From positions 1 through 20,913 of the forward strand of contig URGF01000024.1 in assembly GCA_900547285.1 (NCBI GenBank): a DNA stretch of 20,913 nucleotides, given 5' to 3'. A program made the position numbers and the translations under genes. Position 1 is the stretch's first letter, and every line of letters starts with the position of its first letter. This stretch comes from an uncultured Collinsella sp. Its GTDB lineage: Bacteria; Actinomycetota; Coriobacteriia; Coriobacteriales; Coriobacteriaceae. The notes beneath the pieces are model-generated. The model saw only the letters and a program-made list of their open reading frames with translations. It was not told where the DNA came from and made no database searches. Shown piece after piece: positions 14,715 to 20,913 of the stretch.

Positions 14715-15281
14715 ATGGATCTACACGAGCAGGGGATGAGCTCCCGCACGTTTGTAATCGCCGCCATCGTGTGCGTGCTGCTGCAGGCAGGCCTGGCACC
14801 GCAGATCTCCATTGCGGGCGGTCGCGTCAACTTTATGATTATCCTGGTGTGCATAAGCGTGTTCTCGGGCGACCCGACCCGTGCCGTCGTGTGCGGTTTT
14901 TGCAGCGGCTTGTTCTATGACCTTTCCGCTGCCGTGCCGGTGGGCGTTATGTCGCTCCTGCTGACCGTGGGTTCTTTTGCCCTGGTGCATAGCGCCGCCG
15001 GTCAGACGGGCGGTACCCCGAGTGCGCGCGGCATCACGGTGGGTGCCTTCGCGCTCGTCATTAATGTGATCTACAGCATCATCTTGCTGTTTATGGGTTT
15101 GGAGACGAGCTTTGTCGTGGCGATCTTCGGTCATGCGCTGCCGTCTTCGATCCTGACGGGTCTGGTTGCCATTCCATTTTTGATGTCCGGCGTCGTGCCG
15201 CAGTCCGGTTATGGATTCTCCGCACGTGGCGGACGCCAGACGGGCATGCGCTTTAAGCCCAAGACCCGCAAGCTCAAATAG
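14715..15281 (+). CDS. mreD: Rod shape-determining protein MreD
   Basis: An integral membrane partner of MreC in the elongasome. I choose ATG 14715 (188 aa), because the GGGGG ribosome site at 14703-14707 is 7 nt away; ATG 14709 (190 aa) would be only 1 nt from it. The protein is very hydrophobic, with about five predicted membrane helices, a conserved-looking Gly-Phe-x-x-Gly-Leu-x-x-Asp segment (CGFCSGLFYDLSA) and a basic C terminus (RFKPKTRKLK) likely in the cytoplasm. MreD diverges fast, so the call rests on topology, size and its place between mreC and the PBP2 gene. Confidence 0.88.
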   Translation: MDLHEQGMSSRTFVIAAIVCVLLQAGLAPQISIAGGRVNFMIILVCISVFSGDPTRAVVCGFCSGLFYDLSAAVPVGVMSLLLTVGSFALVHSAAGQTGGTPSARGITVGAFALVINVIYSIILLFMGLETSFVVAIFGHALPSSILTGLVAIPFLMSGVVPQSGYGFSARGGRQTGMRFKPKTRKLK

Positions 15282-15294
15282 GGGAGGCCTGTAG

Positions 15295-17364
15295 ATGTCT
15301 TCCCAGATGACGGTTATTATCGCCGGTATCGTGCTGGTTGTGGCCATCGTGGTCGCGCTGGTCATCATGCGTCGCGGCGATTCCCGTTTTACCTACGATA
15401 CGCAGCATGGAACGGCCCCGCGCGCCACCGAGGGCGAGGGCAATACCGCGGCGACCGCCTTTAAGGGCCGCTTCTCCATCCTCACCACGGGTGTGGGCGC
15501 GATGTTCGCGGCGCTTGCCGTCAAGCTGTGGGGCATGCAGATGGTCTCGTCGGACTATTACGAAAAGCAGGCTAATAGCAATCAGACGCGCACCGTTACC
15601 ACACCCGCTGTGCGTGGCCGCATCCTCGACCGCAATGGCGTGGCACTTGTCCAGAACCGTCCCTCACTTGCTGTCGTGGCCTACCGCGACCTTGCCGAGG
15701 ATGAGGTTCTGGTTCGCCATCTTGCCAACGTGCTCGGTATGCCCTACGTGGCGGTTCTGCGCAATATTCAGGACAATTCCGAGGGCGCCCAGAGCCTGCA
15801 TACCATCGCGACGGACGTCCGTCGCTCCACGGTTGCCTATATTCAGGAGCACGCCGGCGAGTTCCCGGGCGTCAAGATTGCCGAGCGTACCGAGCGCCAG
15901 TATCCATATGGCGAGACGGCATGCCATATCTTGGGCTATACCGGCACCATTACCTCCGAGCAGCTCGAGGCCCAGAATAAGAAAACCTCTGGCGATGATG
16001 ATGCTTCTGCTGGCCGGATTACGTACCAGTCGGGCGATATCGTGGGCCAGGCGGGTGTTGAGAGCTACTACGAAAACCTGCTGCAGGGTATTCGTGGCGA
16101 GCAGACCGTCAAGGTCGATGCCTCGGGCAATGTGACCGGTCAGGCCGGCGCCGTGCCCGCCAAGGCCGGCTCCGACATTAAGCTCACGCTCGACCTTAAG
16201 ATCCAACAGGCCTGTGAGACGGCACTGGCGAGCGCCATCGAGCTTGCCAAGACCACTGGCTACAGCAATGCCGGCAACGGCGCTGTGGTGTGTCTCGATC
16301 CCAACAATGGCGAGATCCTGGGCATGGCGAGCGAGCCTAAGTTCGATCCTTCTGTCTTTATCGGCGGCGTCTCAAATGACGTGTGGACCGAGCTCAATGA
16401 TGACAAGGGTTCGCACCCGCTGCTCAACCGCGCCATTAGCGGACAGTACATGTCGGCCTCGACCATCAAGCCGCTCTCGGCACTGGCCGGTCTTGAGTTT
16501 GGAACCTACACTTCAACGCAGACAACCAACTGCACGGGCTATTGGACGGGCCTGGGCAAGGCTTGGGGCAAGCGCTGCTGGCTGACGTCTGGCCACGGCA
16601 CCATGACGCTGCAGTCGGGTATCGCCAACTCGTGCGACCCCGTCTTCTACGACATGGGCAAGGCCTTCTTTTATGACGAGCAACATTCCGAGGGCCTGCA
16701 GGAGGTCTTTCGTCGCTGGGGCCTAGGCAAGACCTGCGGTATCGATCTGCCGAGTGAGGGCGCGGGCCGTATTCCCGATGCCGAGTGGAAAGAGTCGTAC
16801 TTTACCGACGCCTCTGCCGAGGACCGCAAGTGGAATGCCGGCGATATGACCAACATTGCCATCGGCCAGGGCGACATTTTGGTGACGCCCCTGCAGATGG
16901 CGTGCGCCTATATGGGTCTTGCCAACGGCGGCAAACAGTACGTGCCTCACGTGTTTTTGTCTGCCGTGTCGCGCGATGGCGACGGCGATGCCTATAAGTA
17001 CAACGGCAAGGGCAAGAAGAAGCGCCTGGAGGCCAAGATCAACAGCGATTCGGATTTGACTCTTGTTCACAACGGCATGCACGACGTGATTTACACGGCA
17101 TCGACGTCCCTGGCGGCTCACTTTGGCACCCTGACGCCGCAGGTGTACGGCAAGTCGGGCACGGGCGAGAAAAGCGGCGAGGACGAATACGCGTGGTTCT
17201 GCGCCTATGCACCGGCCGATGATCCCAAGTATGTCATCGCTACTGTCCTGGAGCAGGGCGGCGGTGGCTCAGATACCGCGATGCATGTCGTGCGCGATGT
17301 GCTCGGCGTGATTTATGACGAGCCCGATACCTCTTCGGCCTCGGGCGATTCTTCGGTTCGATAG
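15295..17364 (+). CDS. mrdA: Penicillin-binding protein 2 (elongasome transpeptidase)
   Basis: Cross-links peptidoglycan during side-wall growth, working with RodA. The 689-aa class B PBP has a dimerisation domain (RGRILDRNGVAL near 107-118) and the three transpeptidase motifs: S389-T-I-K392, S446-C-D448 and K620-S-G622-T-G. The S-C-D form of the second motif is also found in other PBP2 proteins. A strong AGGGGAGG ribosome site precedes the ATG. Unusually, there are two N-terminal hydrophobic helices (about 6-25 and 62-82) joined by a loop starting with RRGDSR; most PBP2 proteins have one. With that basic loop inside, the catalytic domain still lies outside but the N terminus would be extracytoplasmic. 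A C-terminal Ser/Asp-rich tail ends the protein. Confidence 0.96.
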   Translation: MSSQMTVIIAGIVLVVAIVVALVIMRRGDSRFTYDTQHGTAPRATEGEGNTAATAFKGRFSILTTGVGAMFAALAVKLWGMQMVSSDYYEKQANSNQTRTVTTPAVRGRILDRNGVALVQNRPSLAVVAYRDLAEDEVLVRHLANVLGMPYVAVLRNIQDNSEGAQSLHTIATDVRRSTVAYIQEHAGEFPGVKIAERTERQYPYGETACHILGYTGTITSEQLEAQNKKTSGDDDASAGRITYQSGDIVGQAGVESYYENLLQGIRGEQTVKVDASGNVTGQAGAVPAKAGSDIKLTLDLKIQQACETALASAIELAKTTGYSNAGNGAVVCLDPNNGEILGMASEPKFDPSVFIGGVSNDVWTELNDDKGSHPLLNRAISGQYMSASTIKPLSALAGLEFGTYTSTQTTNCTGYWTGLGKAWGKRCWLTSGHGTMTLQSGIANSCDPVFYDMGKAFFYDEQHSEGLQEVFRRWGLGKTCGIDLPSEGAGRIPDAEWKESYFTDASAEDRKWNAGDMTNIAIGQGDILVTPLQMACAYMGLANGGKQYVPHVFLSAVSRDGDGDAYKYNGKGKKKRLEAKINSDSDLTLVHNGMHDVIYTASTSLAAHFGTLTPQVYGKSGTGEKSGEDEYAWFCAYAPADDPKYVIATVLEQGGGGSDTAMHVVRDVLGVIYDEPDTSSASGDSSVR

Positions 17365-17373
17365 GAGGTTGCG

Positions 17374-18600
17374 ATGGATTTTTCTCCGGCGGATCTGTTC
17401 CGTTCAGCCAAGACCGGCTCTCGCAGCAGCCTGGACCGCGTCAACAAGCAACTTTCGGCCTCGCGCGGCACGTTTCGCCAAAAGGTGCATATCGGTGTGC
17501 TCGTGGCCACAGTGGCGCTCGTCGCCTACGGTGCCATCATTATCTGGTCGGCTTCGCAGTTTAAGGCCGATGCCTCGTTCTCACGTCATCTTCTGGGAAT
17601 TGGCATCGGGACGGTGCTGGCGGTGCTGGTCTGGCGTTCCGACCTGCGCGGTATTTCCAATTTCTCGACGGCGTTGCTCTTCATCGACCTGATCGTGATC
17701 TTCTCGCCCAAGATTCCGGGTCTGTCCTATACGGGCGGTCTGGGCATGACGGGCTGGATCAAGATTCCCGGTATCGGCTTGACATTCCAGCCGGTTGAGC
17801 TTGCCAAGCTCATCACCATCTTCTTTATTGCCACGCTTGGCTCGCAGTATAACGGCCGCATCGATACCGTTCGCGACTACGTCAAGCTCTGCGGCATGCT
17901 GTCCATCCCGTTTTTGGCCGTCGTCGCCATGGGCGACCTGGGCTCGGGCCTGGTCGTGCTGGTCTCGGGCGCCATCGTCATCTGCATGAGCGGTGCACGC
18001 CGCGAATGGGTGCTGTCGACCCTGGCCCTGCTCGTGGGCCTGGTGGCCCTCGTCCTGGCGCTCGATTCGGTCTTTGATTCGTTGCTCGGCCACGATGTGC
18101 TCATCAAGCAGTATCAGATGAACCGTCTGACGGTCTTTATCGACCCCGATAATGCCGATTCGGACGATGCCTACAACCTGCAGCAGTCGCTTATCGCCGT
18201 TGGCTCGGGCGGCTTCTTTGGTAAGGGTTTGGGCCATGCGACGCAGTCGGCCGGCGGCTTTCTGCCTGAGTTCCACACCGACTTCGTCTTCGCCTTCCTG
18301 TCCGAGACCTTTGGCTTTTGCGGTTCCTTTTTGCTCCTGTGCCTCTACGTGCTGCTGATCTTTTCGACGATTCGCGTCGCCTTTAAGTGTGAGTCGCTGT
18401 TCTTGCGCCTTTCGTGTGTGGGTATCGTTGGCATGTGGGCGTTCCAGACCTTCGAAAACATCGGCATGTGCATCGGCATGATGCCGATTACCGGTATTCC
18501 GCTACCGTTTATTAGCTTTGGTTCGTCTTCGATGATGATTCAGCTGCTGACGGTGGGTATCGTACAATCCATATGGCGGCATCGTTCGGGCGCCGCGTAA
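17374..18600 (+). CDS. rodA: RodA, SEDS-family peptidoglycan glycosyltransferase
   Basis: Polymerises lipid II into glycan strands for elongation, paired with PBP2. The 408-aa protein has about ten membrane helices and the family signatures: QPVELAKL at 139-146 (usually Q-P-S-E-L), FLPEFHTDFVFAFLSETFGF at 296-315 with the likely catalytic Asp303, and the C-terminal PFISFGSSSM. Its cytoplasmic N terminus is about 37 residues longer than a minimal RodA and is rich in Ser and basic residues. An AGGAGG ribosome site spans the mrdA stop, with the ATG 9 nt after that stop, so the PBP2-RodA pair is co-expressed. RodA is preferred over FtsW because of the mre context. Confidence 0.96.
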   Translation: MDFSPADLFRSAKTGSRSSLDRVNKQLSASRGTFRQKVHIGVLVATVALVAYGAIIIWSASQFKADASFSRHLLGIGIGTVLAVLVWRSDLRGISNFSTALLFIDLIVIFSPKIPGLSYTGGLGMTGWIKIPGIGLTFQPVELAKLITIFFIATLGSQYNGRIDTVRDYVKLCGMLSIPFLAVVAMGDLGSGLVVLVSGAIVICMSGARREWVLSTLALLVGLVALVLALDSVFDSLLGHDVLIKQYQMNRLTVFIDPDNADSDDAYNLQQSLIAVGSGGFFGKGLGHATQSAGGFLPEFHTDFVFAFLSETFGFCGSFLLLCLYVLLIFSTIRVAFKCESLFLRLSCVGIVGMWAFQTFENIGMCIGMMPITGIPLPFISFGSSSMMIQLLTVGIVQSIWRHRSGAA

Positions 18601-18618
18601 CCGCTGGAGGGGTTTGCT

Positions 18619-19548
18619 ATGAAAATTCCCGTAGATAAGCTGACCCGCGCTTTTAAGATGGGCGCGTCCGTTAAGAAGGATTCCGATACGCCGGTGCGCG
18701 TCTCGGTCTATTTGGATTCGTCCGCCTCGCGCTTTCTGGCCGAGACGGTGCGTGACGCCTTTGTGCCGCAGACGACCTCGGGCATTGTGCGCGTCGAGCG
18801 TTTGGGGGAGGAGCGAATTGCTCCAAAGACCGATACCGATGTGGTACTGGTGCTCTCGTGCGGCTCCGACCGCTTGGAGAGTGCCGTGCAGGAGCTCGTG
18901 ATCGCCGGCGCGCCCGTGTGCGTGCTTGCCGAGTCTGCTGTGGAGGTGCCGTTTATCGAGGAGTCCACGCCTATGCTCGGCGTGGTAGCGGCAACCGATA
19001 AGACGTATCTGCTCGAGACGCTTGCCCACTGGATTCTCGATCGCACCGAAAAGGAAACGGCTTTTGCGGCGAACTTTGCCTTCATGCGCATCGCGGCGGC
19101 CAATCGTATCATCACCTCGTGCGCGCTCACCAATATGGCGACCGGTGCGCTGGTGTTTTTGCCGGGCGCCGATTATCCCGTGATGGCGCTGGCGCAGGTG
19201 GGCATGCTCTTTGAGCTCGCTGCCGTCTTTGGACGCGGCATTAAGCCTGAGCGCGGCTACGAGGTCGCGGGCGTGCTTGCCGGCGGTCTTGTGATCCGCG
19301 CGGTCACCCGCGCGCTCGTCAAGCAGACGCCACATATTGGGTTTGCCGTCAAGGCGCTTACTGCCGCCGCGGGCACCTATGGCATGGGCCGTGCGCTCGT
19401 TTCGCTCTACGAGCGCGATGTCGACTATAGCCGTGCCAACGAGGTGGTCACTGTCACGTTCTCCCGCGTTCGCGATCTGGTGACCACGGTCGCGGGCGCT
19501 ACCCGTCCTATGGCGTCCTACGAGGACGCATCCGATCTCGCTGCTTAG
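18619..19548 (+). CDS. DUF697-like membrane protein with a GTPase-like but P-loop-lacking N-terminal domain
   Basis: A 309-aa protein starting 18 nt after rodA, with GGAGGGG upstream. Residues 150-265 resemble the DUF697 family: a hydrophobic hairpin (about 160-205, TNMATGALVFLPGADYPVMALAQ), then GGLVIRAVTRALVKQTP and AAAGTYGMGRALVSLYE. Residues 25-140 alternate strand and helix (VRVSVYLDSS, DVVLVLSCGSD, APVCVLAES, LGVVAATDKTYLLETLAHWI), recalling the order of a small GTPase domain, but no GxxxxGKS/T P-loop and no NKxD is present. DUF697 is often fused to, or encoded beside, a GTPase, so this may be a degenerate version; that is inference. Its operon position suggests a link to the envelope. 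Function is unknown. Confidence 0.75.
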   Translation: MKIPVDKLTRAFKMGASVKKDSDTPVRVSVYLDSSASRFLAETVRDAFVPQTTSGIVRVERLGEERIAPKTDTDVVLVLSCGSDRLESAVQELVIAGAPVCVLAESAVEVPFIEESTPMLGVVAATDKTYLLETLAHWILDRTEKETAFAANFAFMRIAAANRIITSCALTNMATGALVFLPGADYPVMALAQVGMLFELAAVFGRGIKPERGYEVAGVLAGGLVIRAVTRALVKQTPHIGFAVKALTAAAGTYGMGRALVSLYERDVDYSRANEVVTVTFSRVRDLVTTVAGATRPMASYEDASDLAA

Positions 19549-19558
19549 GGGTTTTCCG

Positions 19559-20410
19559 TTGCGCGTTCCGTATCAAGACTGTTTTCATTTAATTGAGCCG
19601 CTGCTCGCCAAGGTCGAAAAGCCGAGTCGCTATATCGATCACGAGTGGGGCACGCTTTCAAAGGCCGATGCCGACTACCGTTGCTGCCTGATCTACCCGG
19701 ATGTGTACGAGGTCGGTCTGCCCAACCAGGGTATCGCCATCCTCTACAACATCCTTAACCAGGCCGAGGGCATCTCCTGCGAGCGTGGCTATGTGCCGTG
19801 GCCCGACATGGGTGACGCCATGCGCGAGGCGGGCATTCCGCTGCTGTCGCTCGAAGGTGCTGCCCCCGTCGCTTCGTTTGATATCGTCGGTCTGCATGTG
19901 CCGCACGAGATGGCGGTGACGAACTTCCTCGAGGCACTCGATCTCGCTGGCATTCCGCTGTTAGCGGCCGACCGAGGCGAAGACGACCCCATCATCATCG
20001 CCGGCGGTCCCTCGGTGTACAACCCTGAGCCGTACGCGGACTTCTTCGATGCCATCCTCATCGGCGAGGGCGAGGAATCGCTGCTCGAGACCTGCCAGCT
20101 GCATCGCCGCCTGCGTGACGAAGGAGTCCCGCGCGCGCAGATTGTTGAGCAGCTTGCATCCATTGCCGGCAACTACGTGCCGTCGCTCTATGAGGTTCGT
20201 CACGACGAGCCCTGCTCGCCGCATGGCTACACCGTGCCGCGCGAGGGCAAGGATGCGCCGACCGTGGTTTACAAACGCGTCGTCGAGGATTTCGGCGCCA
20301 CGAATCCGCTGTCGCAGTCGTGCGTGCCCTATGCGCAGCTGGTTCACGATCGCCTGTCTATCGAGATTCTGCGCGGCTGCGCCCGCGCTGTACGTCGGGC
20401 AGGTGCTTAA
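19559..20410 (+). CDS. B12-binding-domain radical SAM protein (TIGR03960 type), truncated at a chimeric join
   Basis: Only the N-terminal part is present. The start is TTG at 19559 with AGGGG about 8 nt upstream, 10 nt after the previous stop. Residues 1-270 match my recollection of the TIGR03960 family: KPSRYIDHEWGTLSKADADY, then a cobalamin-binding-like domain (VCLIYPDVYEVGLPNQG region, FDIVGLHVPHEMAVTNFLEALDLAGIPL, IIAGGPSVYNPEPYADFFDAILIGEGEE). It leads into the radical SAM core at RLSIEILRGCAR, where the full motif should continue as C-x3-C-x2-C. After the first Cys and Ala-Arg, about base 20387, the sequence changes and the frame ends at 20410 with unrelated residues, so the iron-sulphur site and catalytic barrel are missing. 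In many genomes this gene is followed by a DUF2344 partner, RNase G and rplU-rpmA. That continuation is absent here. Confidence 0.85.
   Translation: MRVPYQDCFHLIEPLLAKVEKPSRYIDHEWGTLSKADADYRCCLIYPDVYEVGLPNQGIAILYNILNQAEGISCERGYVPWPDMGDAMREAGIPLLSLEGAAPVASFDIVGLHVPHEMAVTNFLEALDLAGIPLLAADRGEDDPIIIAGGPSVYNPEPYADFFDAILIGEGEESLLETCQLHRRLRDEGVPRAQIVEQLASIAGNYVPSLYEVRHDEPCSPHGYTVPREGKDAPTVVYKRVVEDFGATNPLSQSCVPYAQLVHDRLSIEILRGCARAVRRAGA
20381..20391. other. Chimeric junction
   Basis: Up to about 20386 the coding frame follows the radical SAM motif R-G-C-A-R; from about 20385-20388 a different frame starts matching a periplasmic-binding-like protein (ALYVGQVLKERRIPDF). Nothing downstream in any frame restores the radical SAM protein. 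The shared bases at the join are few and GC-rich (GCCCGCG). This is the pattern of a false assembly join or a recent illegitimate recombination; position near the contig end favours the former. Confidence 0.8.
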
Positions 20411-20633
20411 GGAGCGGCGCATCCCGGATTTCCCCATGGTCGGCTTTGACTATTCCGCGCCGACGGCCCAGCTGCTGCGGGAGCGGTATATCTCCGCGCT
20501 GCTGGACGAGCGGCCCGACAAGTATGCGTATCTTGCGGTCAAAAAGCTGTTTCAGTATCTGACCGACGGCGCGATCCCGGCGCCCGTCGAATTCACGCCG
20601 AGCTATATCCTCACCAGCGAAAGTATCCTCTGA
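20385..20633 (+). pseudogene. 3' fragment of a LacI-type regulator or sugar-binding protein
   Basis: The last 82 residues of an otherwise absent gene, ending in TGA at 20631. The stretch VLKERRIPDFPMVGFDYSAP, then ISALLDERPDKYAYLAVKKLFQYLTDG and TPSYILTSESIL, has the pattern of the C-terminal lobe of type I periplasmic-binding folds (effector domain of LacI regulators, or sugar ABC transporter binding proteins). There is no start codon of its own; the 5' part was replaced by the radical SAM fragment at the junction. The next gene encodes a lipoprotein, which fits a sugar-uptake locus, possibly from a Firmicute; the donor is a guess. Confidence 0.7.
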
Positions 20634-20711
20634 TGCACACGGTTTTTTCACTTCAAAAATGCACCCGTGTGCATATTCGGGTCCCGCAAAATGCACTCGC
20701 ATGCAAGTTCG
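20633..20711. repeat. Inverted and direct repeats between the fragment and the lipoprotein gene
   Basis: ATGCACACGG (20633-20642) is the exact reverse complement of 20665-20674, separated by 22 nt. In addition, 20656-20679 and 20688-20711 are imperfect direct repeats (19 of 24 identical) sharing AAAATGCAC, TGCA and TTCG at a 32-nt period. They could be operator sites or a terminator region for the upstream gene. Too little context remains to decide. Confidence 0.5.
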
Positions 20712-20805
20712 TTTCCGCCCTTCTGTCGCCGCGTCAGGATCCGCGCAGCTGCAGACCGGCGGCGAAATAAGAAGATCCACATGATATGTTTAAGGAGATG
20801 ACAGC

Positions 20806-20913
20806 ATGAAAAAATGGATTTCCCTGTTTTTAGCCGCTCTGCTGGTTGTCGGCATGGCGGCATGCAGCGCACCTGCGGCAGCGCCGGACGCGCAGGCCGG
20901 GCAGGCACAGGCG
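20806..20913 (+). CDS. Lipoprotein, probable ABC-transporter substrate-binding protein, N-terminal end only
   Basis: Thirty-six codons are visible before the window ends. The ATG is preceded by AAGGAG 8 nt upstream. The protein has a lipoprotein signal: MKKW, a hydrophobic helix (about 5-16), and a lipobox with Cys20 (VGMAAC), then an Ala/Pro/Gln-rich linker. This is the usual start of Gram-positive substrate-binding lipoproteins. The substrate-binding role is inferred from this and from the neighbouring sugar-binding-like fragment. Without the rest, other lipoproteins are possible. Confidence 0.75.
   Translation, partial: MKKWISLFLAALLVVGMAACSAPAAAPDAQAGQAQA

Noticed and set aside
20387..20633. 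Simple frameshift in the radical SAM gene, or a genuine radical SAM/LacI fusion
   Set aside because: No frame downstream resumes the radical SAM motif, and the two coding frames differ across the join, so neither a frameshift nor an in-frame fusion explains it.
1..20913. CRISPR arrays, transposases, phage or toxin-antitoxin genes
   Set aside because: No regularly spaced repeat array and no protein with motifs of these systems was seen on either strand.

Overview
The window reads as a GC-rich actinobacterial chromosome segment, most likely from the Coriobacteriia and close to Collinsella. This is inferred from overall base composition, frequent TTG/GTG starts with strong GGAG-type ribosome sites, and the look of the proteins; no database search was possible. 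It starts inside pheA and ends inside a lipoprotein gene, so it may be a whole metagenomic contig.

Minus strand, 1-6311: an aromatic amino acid operon transcribed right to left, aroF (DAHP synthase), tyrA, aroB, aroA, aroC, then pheA (chorismate mutase/prephenate dehydratase, cut by the window edge). It holds the entry step to the shikimate pathway, the second, sixth and seventh steps, and both committed branches to Phe and Tyr. Four of the five junctions are tight (7-nt overlap to 36-nt gap). The exception is aroC-pheA, where a near-perfect 36-pair hairpin sits in a 136-nt spacer. A possible leader peptide and terminator-like hairpin precede aroF.

Plus strand, 6402-9313: a tRNA-Arg(CCG) gene with its own promoter and intrinsic terminator, followed 28 nt later by a CtpE-like P-type cation ATPase with a long basic tail and PQGL in place of PEGL.

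Plus strand, 9416-12524: a double zinc-ribbon single-pass membrane protein, then a cyclophilin-type peptidyl-prolyl isomerase with its own promoter, coupled to a TPR single-pass membrane protein.

Plus strand, 12640-20387: the cell elongation cluster mreB-mreC-mreD-mrdA(PBP2)-rodA, followed closely by a DUF697-like membrane protein and the N-terminal part of a B12-binding-domain radical SAM protein of the TIGR03960 type. MreBCD, PBP2 and RodA together form the lateral peptidoglycan synthesis machine.

20387-20913: the radical SAM gene stops abruptly inside its CxxxCxxC motif and is joined to unrelated sequence: the 3' end of a LacI/sugar-binding-like gene, a spacer with repeats, and the start of a lipoprotein gene. 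This is best explained as a chimeric join, probably an assembly artefact.

I see no CRISPR array, phage, transposase or defence system. Most of the window is housekeeping. The points most worth a second look are the chimeric junction, the aroC-pheA hairpin, the aroF leader, the pseudo-GTPase-like DUF697 protein, and the two uncharacterised single-pass proteins beside the mre genes.
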